In this document: piece after piece, positions 23,901-31,533 of the stretch
How positions within the stretch are numbered: the first letter of the stretch is position 1
Layout: each line of letters opens with the position of its first letter
Assembly: GCF_042477335.2 (NCBI RefSeq)
Contig: NC_091248.1
Coordinates: 122,162,501 to 122,226,500, forward strand
DNA length: 64,000 bases
Reading direction: 5' to 3'
Source: Ovis canadensis
Lineage: Eukaryota; Chordata; Mammalia; Artiodactyla; Bovidae
The notes under the pieces: generated by a model
Seen by the model: only the letters and a program-made list of their open reading frames with translations
Told to the model about the DNA's origin: nothing
The model's database searches: none
Position numbers and translations under genes: made by a program

Positions 23901-24715
23901 AGCTCTGTTTCTTCCTTCTGCGTGTGTCTAGGTGTCCAAATTTCCCTCTCTTAATAAAGACACCAATTATATTGGGCTTCCCAGGTGGCTCAGTGGTAAA
24001 GAATCCACCTGCCAATGCAGGAGACCTGGGTTCGATCCCTGGGTCGGGAAGATCCCCTGGAGAAGGAAATGGCAGCCCACTCCAGTATTCTTGCCTGGAG
24101 AATCCTCACGGACAGAGGAGCCTCGTGGGCTACAGTCCATGAGGTCACAAAAGAGTCGGACACAGCTAGCAACTAAACAACAACAACCAATTATACTGAA
24201 TGAATGGCACACTCTGCTCAGGTATGACGTCATCTTAACCTCACTAACAATACCTGCAACAACTCTACTCCCAATAAGACCACATTCTGAGGCTCTTGAG
24301 CTTAGCACTTCATCATATAGTTTGGGGGAATACAGCTCACCCATAAGAGTGGAGAAGGCTCAGAAGTGGGCAGCTACAGACTGTATCAGACCTAGAGCAG
24401 CCAGGGTGAGTACATGGGGAGGCTGAATTCCCCATGCTGGGGACTCTCCAGTTCCCATAGCTTTTAATTCACAAGTGCGTCCAGGAAGGAGGTCCGGGGG
24501 AAATTATTGTGAGTCTTTGCCAGGTAATTCTTCTTCCCATTCACCCTGTGCCCATAGGCTGGCTGGAAGGCGTGAGACTGTCCGATGGGGAGCAAGGCTG
24601 GTTCCCTCTACAACAAGTGGAGTTCATCTCTAACCCAGAGGTCCGTGCACGGAACCTGAAGGAAGCCCACCGAGTCAAGACTGCCAAGCTGCAGCTGGTG
24701 GAGCAGCAGGCCTAG
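2842..24715 (+). CDS. ARHGEF5: ARHGEF5 (TIM) Rho guanine nucleotide exchange factor, 14 coding exons, 1584 aa
   Basis: This gene encodes a Dbl-family exchange factor that loads GTP onto Rho GTPases at the membrane and cytoskeleton and is linked to Src signalling. Coding exons are 2842-5956, 6513-6570, 6997-7061, 7262-7515, 14458-14618, 15263-15415, 15714-15843, 16073-16147, 16545-16634, 17957-18114, 18929-19090, 20548-20618, 23526-23630 and 24558-24715. All introns are GT-AG and all phases match. The total is 4755 nt, or 1584 residues plus stop; the human protein has about 1597. Residues 1-1040 are acidic then proline-rich. An autoinhibitory helix follows at about 1080-1100, then DH at about 1163-1350, PH at about 1380-1495 and SH3 at about 1502-1557. 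The protein ends in VEQQA. The start is the first ATG after the exon 2 acceptor and begins MEAEE, as in human. Any upstream noncoding exon was not identified. I see no frameshift or premature stop. Confidence 0.97.
6513..6570 (+). CDS. ARHGEF5: ARHGEF5 exon 3
   Basis: This 58-nt exon lies between an AG at 6511-6512 and the donor GTGAGT at 6571. It enters in phase 1 and leaves in phase 2, encoding [19 protein letters not shown] plus part of an Arg. It is needed to keep frame between exons 2 and 4. Confidence 0.92.
6997..7061 (+). CDS. ARHGEF5: ARHGEF5 exon 4, carries the TIM isoform start
   Basis: This 65-nt exon is bounded by CCACAG and GTGAGT and encodes [19 protein letters not shown] then INS. 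The Met at 7019-7021 is residue 1066. Counting from it leaves exactly 519 residues, the known length of the short TIM protein. Confidence 0.94.
7262..7515 (+). CDS. ARHGEF5: ARHGEF5 exon 5, autoinhibitory helix and linker to DH
   Basis: This 254-nt exon starts after CTGTAG. It encodes the [12 protein letters not shown] helix, whose Tyr1084 and Tyr1087 correspond to TIM Tyr19 and Tyr22. In the family this helix blocks the DH surface until phosphorylated. The exon ends HEDQKLQE in phase 0. Its donor, GTACCA, is weaker than the other donors of the gene and precedes the longest intron. Confidence 0.95.
8190..8420 (-). repeat. MIR-like SINE interrupted by a MITE
   Basis: The fragments CCAGCTATTTAACTTGGGC and then CTTCTGTTTCATTTGTAAAA match the MIR core order. 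They are separated by the 80-bp MITE at 8260-8339. Confidence 0.6.
8260..8339. mobile_element. 80-bp mariner-type MITE (hairpin), TA flanks
   Basis: Inverted terminal repeats (TTGAGCTGGCCAAAAAGTT against AACTTTTTGGCTAGCCCAA) close a near-palindrome. It is flanked by TA at 8258-8259 and 8340-8341, as expected for Tc1/mariner insertion. Confidence 0.85.
8530..9960 (+). mobile_element. L1 3' UTR remnant split by BovB
   Basis: The L1 3' UTR reads forward at 8530-8736 and resumes at 9845, ending in the usual ACTTCAATTGAAAAATAATT tail near 9960. The interruption is the BovB copy at 8737-9832. Confidence 0.75.
8737..9832 (-). mobile_element. BovB LINE, 5'-truncated RT fragment
   Basis: The minus strand encodes the C-terminal part of the RTE-type reverse transcriptase, including [10 protein letters not shown] and the [11 protein letters not shown] palm motif, with substitutions. 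Perfect 12-bp duplications ATATGTATGTAT lie at 8725-8736 and 9833-9844. No endonuclease region is present, so it is a dead copy. Confidence 0.92.
9998..11263 (-). mobile_element. L1, 3' part of a twin-primed copy
   Basis: Reading the complement gives L1 ORF2 C-terminal sequence and the 3' UTR, with its tail at about 9998. The sequence then flips orientation at about 11263. Confidence 0.82.
10428..10470. repeat. TG-rich microsatellite
   Basis: Alternating GT with interspersed AT runs inside the antisense L1. Confidence 0.85.
11264..12290 (+). mobile_element. L1, inverted 5' part of the same copy (interrupted)
   Basis: L1 ORF2 reads forward from ATCCCTATCAAGAGACC to about 11516. It resumes after the BovB at 12139 (GACAAAGGAGGCAAG, TGTAAAAGAATGA) and stops where the antisense part begins in L1 order. 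Confidence 0.82.
11527..12138 (-). mobile_element. BovB LINE 3' fragment inside L1
   Basis: Flanked by ATGGCCTATT (11517-11526) and ATGGTCTATT (12139-12148), 9 of 10 identical. The minus strand keeps [20 protein letters not shown]. Confidence 0.85.
12310..12481 (-). repeat. MIR SINE
   Basis: The diagnostic order is present: GTTTGAATCC, ACTAGCAGTGTAACCTTAAG, CTGTTTCCTCATCTAAAAAT, then TGTGTTTTAAATGA. Confidence 0.75.
12491..12695 (-). mobile_element. Bov-tA SINE
   Basis: The tRNA-like head is at the right end (CCAGGGAAGCCC). Flanks are CTGGTACAT (12482-12490) and CTGGTGCAT (12696-12704). Confidence 0.88.
13100..13260 (+). repeat. MIR SINE remnant
   Basis: The MIR core is readable: ACAAGAAACCTGGGGTTCAG, AGAGGTTAAATGAGCC, GTCATATAATGAGTGG, GAGCCAGGATGCAGG. 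Confidence 0.7.
13605..13815 (-). mobile_element. Bov-tA SINE
   Basis: Near full-length antisense copy in ARHGEF5 intron 5, ending CCCCCAGGGAAGTG. A short CCAGTT occurs on both sides. Confidence 0.85.
13816..14457. repeat. Intron 5 end, L2-like remnant
   Basis: The text from about 14000 to 14430 follows an L2-type 3' end (GATTCAATAAATGTTTCT). The remaining bases are intronic without recognisable features. Confidence 0.45.
14458..14618 (+). CDS. ARHGEF5: ARHGEF5 exon 6, DH domain first helices (CR1)
   Basis: This 161-nt exon begins [16 protein letters not shown], the conserved region 1 helix of the DH domain, with its acidic residue near 1168. It ends [12 protein letters not shown]. The acceptor is CTCTTAG and the donor GTGAGC, phase 2. 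Confidence 0.95.
14876..14993 (-). mobile_element. Bov-tA partial SINE
   Basis: Bov-A body only, antisense, in ARHGEF5 intron 6. The tRNA-like head is missing. Confidence 0.75.
15263..15415 (+). CDS. ARHGEF5: ARHGEF5 exon 7, DH domain middle
   Basis: This 153-nt exon follows CTGTGCAG and encodes [15 protein letters not shown] through [11 protein letters not shown]. It joins exon 6 and exon 8 in matching phases (2 and 2). The donor is GTGAGC. Confidence 0.95.
15714..15843 (+). CDS. ARHGEF5: ARHGEF5 exon 8, DH domain catalytic helix (CR3)
   Basis: This 130-nt exon encodes [15 protein letters not shown] and then [14 protein letters not shown] (about residues 1299-1312), the long DH helix that contacts Rho. 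The donor is GTACTG, phase 0. Confidence 0.95.
16073..16147 (+). CDS. ARHGEF5: ARHGEF5 exon 9, DH domain
   Basis: These 25 codons start [23 protein letters not shown] (here ending HHALEE). The acceptor is TTCTGTAG and the donor GTAGGC. Human has Gln where the last codon here gives Glu. Confidence 0.93.
16545..16634 (+). CDS. ARHGEF5: ARHGEF5 exon 10, end of DH domain
   Basis: This exon is 30 codons from [18 protein letters not shown] to KIEFECK, the last DH helix leading into PH. The acceptor is ACACAG and the donor GTAAGT, phase 0 on both sides. Confidence 0.95.
16780..16970 (-). mobile_element. L1 3' end fragment
   Basis: The antisense L1 tail starts TTTTAATTGAAGGATAATTG, with TTTACAATATTGTGCTGG following. 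It lies in intron 10. Confidence 0.7.
16971..17956. other. Intron 10 remainder
   Basis: The stretch 16980-17290 looks like an old repeat of unknown family, and 17290-17950 shows nothing recognisable. Confidence 0.35.
17957..18114 (+). CDS. ARHGEF5: ARHGEF5 exon 11, PH domain start
   Basis: This 158-nt exon encodes [17 protein letters not shown] through [19 protein letters not shown], typical PH strands with the FNDCLLLS motif. The acceptor is ATATAG. The donor is GTCAGT, an uncommon +3 base. It leaves in phase 2. Confidence 0.94.
18410..18615 (+). mobile_element. Bov-tA SINE
   Basis: Full-length sense copy in ARHGEF5 intron 11, starting GGGCTTCCCTGCTGGC and ending at GACTGAGCAACTAACAC. I see no convincing duplication. 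Confidence 0.85.
18929..19090 (+). CDS. ARHGEF5: ARHGEF5 exon 12, PH domain middle
   Basis: This 162-nt exon encodes [19 protein letters not shown] through [17 protein letters not shown]. The acceptor is TTTTGCAG and the donor GTGAGA, phase 2. Confidence 0.95.
19091..19987. other. Intron 12, no clear feature
   Basis: Contains a short AAT-repeat stretch near 19522-19540 and decayed, unassigned DNA. No gene signal. Confidence 0.4.
19988..20067. mobile_element. 80-bp mariner-type MITE (second copy)
   Basis: The termini TGGGTTGGCCAAAAAGTT and TTTGGCCAACCCA form a hairpin. TA is present on the right (20068-20069) and mutated on the left. An A-run at 20079-20098 follows soon after. Confidence 0.83.
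20068..20547. other. Intron 12 end
   Basis: A poly(A) run at about 20079-20098, then unclassified intronic DNA up to the exon 13 acceptor. Confidence 0.4.
20548..20618 (+). CDS. ARHGEF5: ARHGEF5 exon 13, PH domain C-terminal helix
   Basis: This 71-nt exon encodes [19 protein letters not shown] then LECY, including the invariant PH Trp. The acceptor is TTCTCAG and the donor GTGGGT, phase 1. Confidence 0.94.
21176..22762 (-). mobile_element. BovB LINE, 1.6-kb RT fragment in intron 13
   Basis: The minus strand carries a long stretch of RTE reverse transcriptase in several broken frames, from [18 protein letters not shown] through to [10 protein letters not shown]. It lacks the endonuclease half and the extreme 3' end. 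It has internal stops and cannot be active. Confidence 0.92.
22763..23525. other. Intron 13 remainder
   Basis: No recognisable repeat or exon. A pyrimidine-rich run at 23430-23525 leads into the exon 14 acceptor. Confidence 0.4.
23526..23630 (+). CDS. ARHGEF5: ARHGEF5 exon 14, SH3 domain N-terminal half
   Basis: This 105-nt exon encodes [19 protein letters not shown] and then [16 protein letters not shown], the ALYDY-equivalent and RT loop of the SH3. The acceptor is TTCCAAG and the donor GTAAGA, phase 1. Confidence 0.95.
23690..24340. repeat. Old interspersed repeat split by a SINE
   Basis: The text GGGCTGCTCTAACAAAGCGC and GGTGGCTTAAATAG, continuing after the SINE to TTTGGGGGAATACAGCTCA, follows a common old mammalian repeat whose family I cannot name with certainty. 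Confidence 0.5.
23975..24185 (+). mobile_element. Bov-tA SINE
   Basis: Flanked by ACCAATTATATTG (23962-23974) and ACCAATTATACTG (24186-24198), 12 of 13 identical. It lies in ARHGEF5 intron 14. Confidence 0.9.
24558..24715 (+). CDS. ARHGEF5: ARHGEF5 exon 15, SH3 C-terminal half, tail and stop
   Basis: This exon encodes [20 protein letters not shown] and then VEFI, completing the SH3 with its Trp and Pro ligand-binding residues. A basic tail ending KLQLVEQQA follows. The stop TAG is at 24713-24715. Confidence 0.96.
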
Positions 24716-25260
24716 CCGTTTCCTGGGAGGAAACCCCCGAGCTTAAGGATGAGATGTTCCTGGACAGAGCTGGCCCGGAACGCGGTGATGGAAGCCTTCT
24801 GTGCGTCAGGAACTAGGCCTTCTGAAGCCCAAGGACAACACCCAGCTGCCATGAGCTAGTCCCAGGCCTCCTTTTTTTGTGTGCTTTGTACTTGGTGTGG
24901 GGATTTTGAGGGACTTTACACTGGACTCTGAGAACCTTTTCTCATAGAAAAAGGGATCCATGGGGCCTAAGCCAAGGAACTTCACTTCTCCTGCCCTGCA
25001 GCTAAACGCTTTCAGAGTACAGATTCAGAGCTGACCAGAGTTTCCATCACGGCCGTGTATTAAACAGAATCTGGAGGGAGATTTTGAGGAGGATGGACAA
25101 ATCAGATGGGAGGGTTAACCCGGTGACCTTTTAAGGTATCTTCCAACCCTGGAGATATCCCGTAATTACTGGGCAAGGGCAGTGCCTGGGTCTCTGGGGT
25201 CTGTCGGTGGCTATGTGAGGTGATACACCCTCACTCTAATAAAGCTGGCACTTCTCCAAG
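24716..25260 (+). terminator. ARHGEF5: ARHGEF5 3' UTR with AATAAA polyadenylation signal
   Basis: About 540 bases follow the stop without an obvious repeat. A canonical AATAAA lies at 25238-25243, so cleavage is expected near 25255-25265. No other AATAAA is closer to the stop. Confidence 0.8.
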
Positions 25261-25940
25261 TATTTTCTCCCCAGACTCCTGAGCACTGAGCGAGGTTCAG
25301 AACATGGGATCCCACGGTTCAGATGTCATGAAAGACCACGATGCTGACTGGGTTACAGCAGTGGCCAAATCTTTCTTTGACTGTGGAGCGTTTGGGCAGT
25401 TTTTCTGCTTGTTATGGCCTCAGAGTTTGTATCAGGAAGTAGAATGAGTTGATGGGTGATGAAAACTCCAAACCTTTTTTTAACTGAACCCACAGGTTAA
25501 GGTCTAAGCTAGTTTAGGTGGATTTGGAACTGTTACTCAGACCCTTCATGGATTTTATATTTTGACTTTAGACACTGGAAGGGTGTCATCACCGCTGCGT
25601 CATCCTCTGTGTGAGAAAGAGTACGGAAATAGCAGAATCCTAGAATCCAGGTCACAAGACCCAACTTCCAGTTAGTGCCTCACCACGATGCAGCCTGCCT
25701 ACTTCTCACTTTCCTTAAATGTAAAATGCCGAATTAAGCCACGTAACCTCCAGACTTCCATCCGACTCTGTGATGCATGATTCTCTGTCTTCCATCAGTT
25801 TGCCCTTCTCAGGTGGAGAACATCCCTGCTTACATTTTTTTCCTCATGTCGAGTCATCACACAGCAATGGTACAGTCATCTTTTAAGTGGGCACGTTGTG
25901 GTCCATCCCTGGACATTCTACCCCTCGGCTTTACCTCTGG
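25261..25940. other. Intergenic, downstream of ARHGEF5
   Basis: No gene or repeat recognised. Confidence 0.4.
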
Positions 25941-25941
25941 T

Positions 25942-26068
25942 GGTGGTGGTTTAGTTGCTCAGTCGTGTCCAACTCTTGCGACCCCATGGGCTCTCGCCCG
26001 CCAGGCTCCTCTGTCCGTGAGATTTCCCAGGCAAGAATACTGGAGTGGGTTGTCTCTTCCTTTGCCAT
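25942..26068 (-). mobile_element. Bov-tA partial SINE
   Basis: Antisense Bov-A body with a GGT-repeat at the left edge. The tRNA-like head is absent. Confidence 0.75.
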
Positions 26069-26335
26069 GCTTTATCTTTAGAGGGCCTCAGGGTAGAATT
26101 GCACTGCAGCTTTATACAAAGGTAAGAATAATACTCTAAATTTGGTCTCATATCCCAATTAACTGTGATATGACATGATAGTATCACTTTTGATAACACA
26201 TTTTGTTTACAATCCATCCTAAAATGTAAGTTAGCTTACTTAATCTTTAGAAAAGTTATCACTATTAAGTTAATTAAGTTCAGAATAATACTAATTTATC
26301 CTAAACAGTCTGACAGTGCTAAAATAGACATGACT

Positions 26336-26337
<2 letters not shown>

Positions 26338-26379
<42 letters not shown>

Positions 26380-26653
26380 AAGTCGCTTCAGTCGTGTGGG
26401 CCCCCATATGGGGACTCTGTGCGACCCCATAGATGGCAGCCCACCAGGCTCCCCCGTCCCTGGGATTCTCCAGGCAAGAACAGTGGAGTGGGTTGCCATT
26501 TCCTTCTCCAATGCAGGAAAGTGAAAAGTGAAAGTGAAGACGCTCAGTCATGTCTGACTCTTAGCAACCCCACGGACTGCAGCCTTCTAGGCTCCTCCGT
26601 CCATGGGATTTTCCAGGCAAGAGTACTGGAGTGGGGTGCCATTGTCTTCTCCG
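26338..26653 (-). mobile_element. Bov-A2 dimeric SINE with (GCT)14
   Basis: Perfect 12-bp duplications AGACATGACTTT lie at 26326-26337 and 26654-26665. The tail is 14 uninterrupted GCT units (26338-26379). The linker at 26517-26539 holds four spaced GAAA/GAAG units. Confidence 0.93.
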
Positions 26654-26665
26654 AGACATGACTTT

Positions 26666-27850
26666 AGAGAAGTTCAATTAAGATTTTACATCTTTTCATA
26701 AAGTTAGCTTTTAAGTATTAATATATGTTAAATGTATATATTATATGTAAACTAACAACTGATTCTTCTTAATATTAATAACAGTAATTTTCATCCAGAT
26801 CTTTGCTCACACCAATAATTGAACACTGGCCGTATGACTCAAAGAGAGCCATATCCAACCTTATATTTTCTAGGCAAATGCTCCCTTACTCTCCCAGGGA
26901 GATAAAATATCAACCTCTGAATGATATATATGTTAAAAAAAAATGTTTTTAGTTAAATGACTGCTTCTTTGCTTGAAGTTGCTAAGGTTTTCTAAGCACC
27001 TTTAAACTGACTTCTATTAGAGCTGAACTTGTCTTGAGGTATTTAATAGATATTTGTTTAATCAGGTTATTCTCACCTAATCTGGGAAATTAAGAGATAC
27101 TTGACGTCAACTTGTCTTTAGATCCTTCGTTTTAAAAACAAAAATCAAGCGACAACAACAAAAGGGCTTAGGTATGAATAATGTTTTCTGAATTGAGTTA
27201 CTAAATTTTTATACTTTGGGTTTCAAACAATGGGGCACAGTTCTTGTTACTGTCCCTTCCCTCTTCAGATTTTCAGGATTTAACTCAATTTCTTCATTAC
27301 TCCTCATTGGCATCAGTGCATTAGAAACATAGCAATTCCTTATGAGAAATCATGAAGACAGCTCTTAACCAGCACTTCCTGGACAGACTGTATTTGAGCC
27401 GCATACGATGATAGATGGTATTTTGTTGGCATTTTTTTGAGGACAGTGTCTTTAGGAGTCCTATTTATTGCTCCTTTGCTGAATTGTAACAAGCTTGGAG
27501 CTTAAAATCCTATAGATATACGCTGAGTCACTTCCTTTGGGCTCTTGATCCCATTAAATTTTGTCTGTCAATTTTATCCACTCACACGACTTAGAAAGCT
27601 GTTTTGTAAAGGTTATTTTCGCCATCAGCTTTTCATTTAGAGTTAACTGTGATGTTATGATTCTAAGAGTTCAGCACTTAGGCTATCACGGTCATTTACA
27701 ATGACTTTAATAAGATCAGCTTACATGTCAGTATCTGGAAGGCTCACAGTTGGAGATGTGTTTATTTCCCCTGATTTCATCTTCTCTTAAACAACTTCTA
27801 TCTCCACAACACAAAGTAAAATGGATTTTGGTCCTAGGATGACTGATGTT
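26666..27850. other. AT-rich intergenic DNA
   Basis: No gene, no recognisable repeat apart from A/T runs. Confidence 0.4.
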
Positions 27851-27857
27851 TTTTTTT

Positions 27858-28058
27858 TTTAAGATTTTTTTTTTTTTTTGATGTGGCCCATTTTTTAAAG
27901 TCTTTTATTGAATTTGCCACAATGTCGCTTCTGTTTTATGTTTTGGTGTTTTGGGCATGAAGCACATGGCATCTTAGCTCCCCAACCAGGAATTGAACCC
28001 GTACCTCCTTCAGTGGAAGGCAAAATCTTCACGTCTGGACCTCCAGGGATGTCCCTGT
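27858..28058 (-). mobile_element. CHR-type ruminant SINE
   Basis: The complement shows the tRNA-derived CHR body. The visible marks are TTTTATTGAATTTGCCACAA, CCAACCAGGAATTGAACCC and CCAGGGATGTCCC. Confidence 0.75.
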
Positions 28059-28059
28059 T

Positions 28060-29854
28060 TTGTTATTAGTCTTTGGGATAGAAGTTGTTTAAAAGTCTTT
28101 GAAAATGTAAAGAAATGACATTCCCTGGCTCTCCTTCTTTCACACACATATTTATCCCCCTGCAATAAACCCAGTTTCCTCTTGGACCCCATGTCAATCT
28201 ACCCATAATTGTCTCTATTTAGTGATGCTCTCTGTATCATAACTTCTTCTGGTTCATGAAGTCAGATTAGAAATGCAGCATTTTGGTGCAGCAGCTGTTT
28301 ATAGACAAAACCGAACCTCACCCACCCACCCGGAGACACATCACTGAGGCCTGGGCGTGCTTGCACTTGGTTGTCCACACCTCTGGGTAAATATCCTTCT
28401 GCCGGTGGTGACTTGACCCTATCACTCACACAGCTCAGTTACCTTAGAGCCGCATCTGCTATAAATATGACTCAGGAGCTGTGTGATTGCAGCGGCTCAA
28501 AGCCTGCTGTTTAATGTAATCTCCTGAAATCAGGTGTGCCAAGGGGCCAAAGGTTACAGGCAAATGAACTAAAGGGAGACAGACGCCAGACTTAGTCATG
28601 TTTCAGGTAGACTGAAAACATTCTCTATCCCTAATGGCTTTCGACCCATTTCTTCCAACCCACCCGTTTCCAATGCCAATTACAGAGTGGAAGTTACTCC
28701 AGCCTCTTCCTGGGAAGAGGGTAAAGCACAGCATCCCTTCACTTGCAGAATTTCCAGGGAAACATCCCCAGAGGGAGGCGAGGGCCGAAGGAAGACCCCT
28801 CGGGGAGTGTCGGTAAGTGAAAGAGGGTGTCTTGTCTCTTCTTTCCGGGAAGGCTGGGCACCAGCAACTGGGGAAGGAAAGGGGTTGGGTTGATGTGAGC
28901 CGTAAACTTTTTTTTCCAAGCTGGTAAGGGAGCTAGGAGGGAGTGACTACTGATCCCAGCTGCTTGGTGAATGAGTCACCGCCCTGAGGGCAGAGCCTGC
29001 TACAGGGAGGGGCCTGAGTCTGGCCCACAGAGCTCTCCAGAAGCACCAATGGGCAGATAGATATTTTCCTGGCGGTTTACCTGAGCAATTACCTCTGAAC
29101 AATGCCAATGGAAAGCCCAAAGGAAAGCAGGAGCCGCATTGGTTTGCACTGAATGACATGGAGGTTCTGCATCTGCTCATGGGCCTCAGGGCCCCAAAAG
29201 GCCAGGGAGAGAGTTCAGACTGCTGGGCAAAGTGGCTGAGGGCCACAGACCAGGGAAGACCCTGGTAGTCTGTAAGAGTCCACAAGTCTGGCAAGAGATT
29301 CCAGCCATCACGGAGGCAGCCTTGGGAAGAAAAGGAAAATGCTGGGAGGAAAGAGGGCCCCATGGATGGGACGCATCCAGCCAGTTATAGAGTGTTTTCT
29401 TTCTGAGATCCACCATTGGGGATGAGAAAACCACCCGCTGTTGGAGTGGAAAGGACCCCGAAGTTCTTTGTGTCTATCCCCTTCCTGGTCACACAGTAGC
29501 CTGCGGAAGGGGGACAACTGGCTTAATACCACACAGCCAGAGAGTTGTAAACTGCAAATCCAAACAGCCTGCTGTTTACCTCTAGGATTTTAGCACATGA
29601 TCTGCAGCATGCGCCATTTGTGTGGCTCACAAAAGGTTGACAGTGACTTGCTCTAAAATGCAAAGGCTGCGTAAACAGAATATGGAGAGGCAGATAAGTT
29701 TTGAGAAGTGAGAGGAGCTGGCGGTCAGACTTGTGGAATGGTTAATAAACAGGTTTTAGTGATTGGACTAAGCTTGGCCAGGCAACAGACTGGAAAGAAA
29801 GATAAGGTGTGGCTTTTGCAGGCATTCATCATCCTTGCACAGCAGGGCCTTAAG
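28060..29854. other. Low-repeat intergenic block
   Basis: No transposon is recognisable here, unlike the flanks. It holds a CTATAAATA at about 28459-28467 followed at once by an AP-1/MARE-like TGACTCAG, and a second ATGAGTCAC near 28971. No coding exon could be supported. Confidence 0.4.
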
Positions 29855-30011
29855 AACTGGAGAGTTTCCTGAGAGCTGTGTGTATGTGAACTGGAAGGTT
29901 TCCCGAGCACAGTGTGTGTGAGCTAGAGAGTTTCCCGAGCGCGGTGTGTGTGTGAACGGGAGAGTTTCCTGAGTGTGGTGTGTGTATGTGTGTATGTGTG
30001 TATGTGTGTGT
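29855..30011. repeat. Minisatellite of 32-34 bp, four units, running into TG repeat
   Basis: Units start at 29855, 29889, 29921 and 29955, each with the order AACTGGAGAGTTTCC(T/C)GAG then GTGTGTG. The last unit extends into TATG/TG repeats to about 30011. Confidence 0.88.
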
Positions 30012-30308
30012 CCTCGGCTTTAGGGGAGGAAAGGACAGGAGGATCCTTGATGGAAGATGGAATGTGTGCAGAAACACTGGACTTCTTTTGTGAAATCAGT
30101 GGTACTGGCATTAGCAAATTAAAGGGGAAAAAAAGATGAAGGAGGAGTTTTCCAGTTGAAAATCCAAGAAAATGAATGGGTAATTTTTTTTTCCCCAAAC
30201 ATTTGACAATAGTCCTTTAAATAAGTTCTAGGGACACATTTTATTTCCCTGGGTATGAAAATGGACCTGATTTCACTGATTCAAATAATGAAGAGTTATA
30301 GGAAATAA

Positions 30309-30532
30309 CAGGGCTTCCCTGGAGGCTTAGTGGTAAAGAACCTACCTGCCAGTGCAGGAGGCGCCGGAGATGCGAGTTCTATCCCTGGGTGGGAAAGATC
30401 CCTTGGAGAAGGGAATGGCAACCTACTCCAGTATCCTTGCCTGGAGAAGCCCATGGATGGAGGAGCCTGGCAAGCTACACTCCATGGGGTCACAGAGTCG
30501 GACACGACTGAGTGATTGAGCTTGAGCACCAC
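30309..30532 (+). mobile_element. Bov-tA SINE
   Basis: Flanked by AGGAAATAA at 30300-30308 and 30533-30541. Sense, near full length. Confidence 0.88.
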
Positions 30533-30541
30533 AGGAAATAA

Positions 30542-31093
30542 AAGGTCAAACCAAAATGAATAATGGACAAGAATGCAAAATAACGAAGTGGGTGAACTGG
30601 AGCGCTTGGGAAGATTCAGTGCTGGCTGTCGATGGTGGCTCGGAGGGGACTTCTGAATAACCGACTGCACTCTTGGCAGTTCTAGGTACACGATTGGGAC
30701 AAGGGTGTCAAGTGGGAAGTACACACTGGGCAGAACTGGATGGAAAGGATGATGTAAGCAACAGCAGGGCGAAAGTCTCCACCCAGGAAGGATGGGTGGA
30801 ATGTCTGTGGGCGGAAATTCCATTCTCAGACAATACACTGTGCAGGAAGGGATGTCCTTGAGGCAACTTGACCAGAGCAATGAGGCTGAGAAACCAAATG
30901 GGAGAGTGACACGCAGAGACACAGAAGCTCTAAGGCTGAGGCAGCAGCCGGCTCCTCTGGAGTTCCATATTTTATGAATCATTCTCCCCTTAGATGCCTG
31001 GTCACCATAACCTGAGGTCAGCGTGACCATCTCTCCCCGCTACCCAGTCAAGTTCTGTTGATTTCTTCCCAGCATCTCTCTCACTGATTGCTT
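30542..31093. other. Intergenic, no feature
   Basis: No repeat or exon recognised. Confidence 0.35.
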
Positions 31094-31105
31094 CCCTCTT
31101 GTTCT

Positions 31106-31328
31106 CCTTGTTACTGTTTTTCTGTCATTCAGTCATGTCCAACTCTTTGCAATCCCATGGGCTGTAGCCCACCAAGGCTCCTCTGTCCATGGGATTCTCC
31201 AGGCAAGAATACAGCAGTCGGTTGCCATGCCCTCCTCCAGGGGATCTTCCCAACCCAGGCATCAAACCTATGTCTTCTGAAGCTCCTGCATTGCAAGCAG
31301 GTTCTTTACCACTAAGCCACCAGGAAAG
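31106..31328 (-). mobile_element. Bov-tA SINE (first of two at one target)
   Basis: Antisense copy between CCCTCTTGTTCT (31094-31105) and CCCCCTTGTTCT (31329-31340). Confidence 0.85.
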
Positions 31329-31340
31329 CCCCCTTGTTCT

Positions 31341-31521
31341 ATGCTGTGCTGGGCTTAGTCGCTCAGTCATGTCCAACTCTTTGCAACCCCATGGACTGTA
31401 GCCTGCCAGGTTCCTCTGTCTGTGGGGATTCTCCAGGCAAGCATACTGAAGTGGGTTGCCATGCTTTCCTCCAGGGGATCTTCCCAACCCAGATTCTTTA
31501 CCATCTGAGCCACCAGGGAAG
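31341..31521 (-). mobile_element. Bov-tA SINE (second at the same target)
   Basis: Antisense copy between CCCCCTTGTTCT at 31329-31340 and again at 31522-31533. Confidence 0.87.
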
Positions 31522-31533
31522 CCCCCTTGTTCT

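Noticed and set aside
23932-24426. Repeated small frames with [13 protein letters not shown] or [20 protein letters not shown] wording
   Set aside because: Translations of Bov-tA/Bov-A2 SINEs on either strand.
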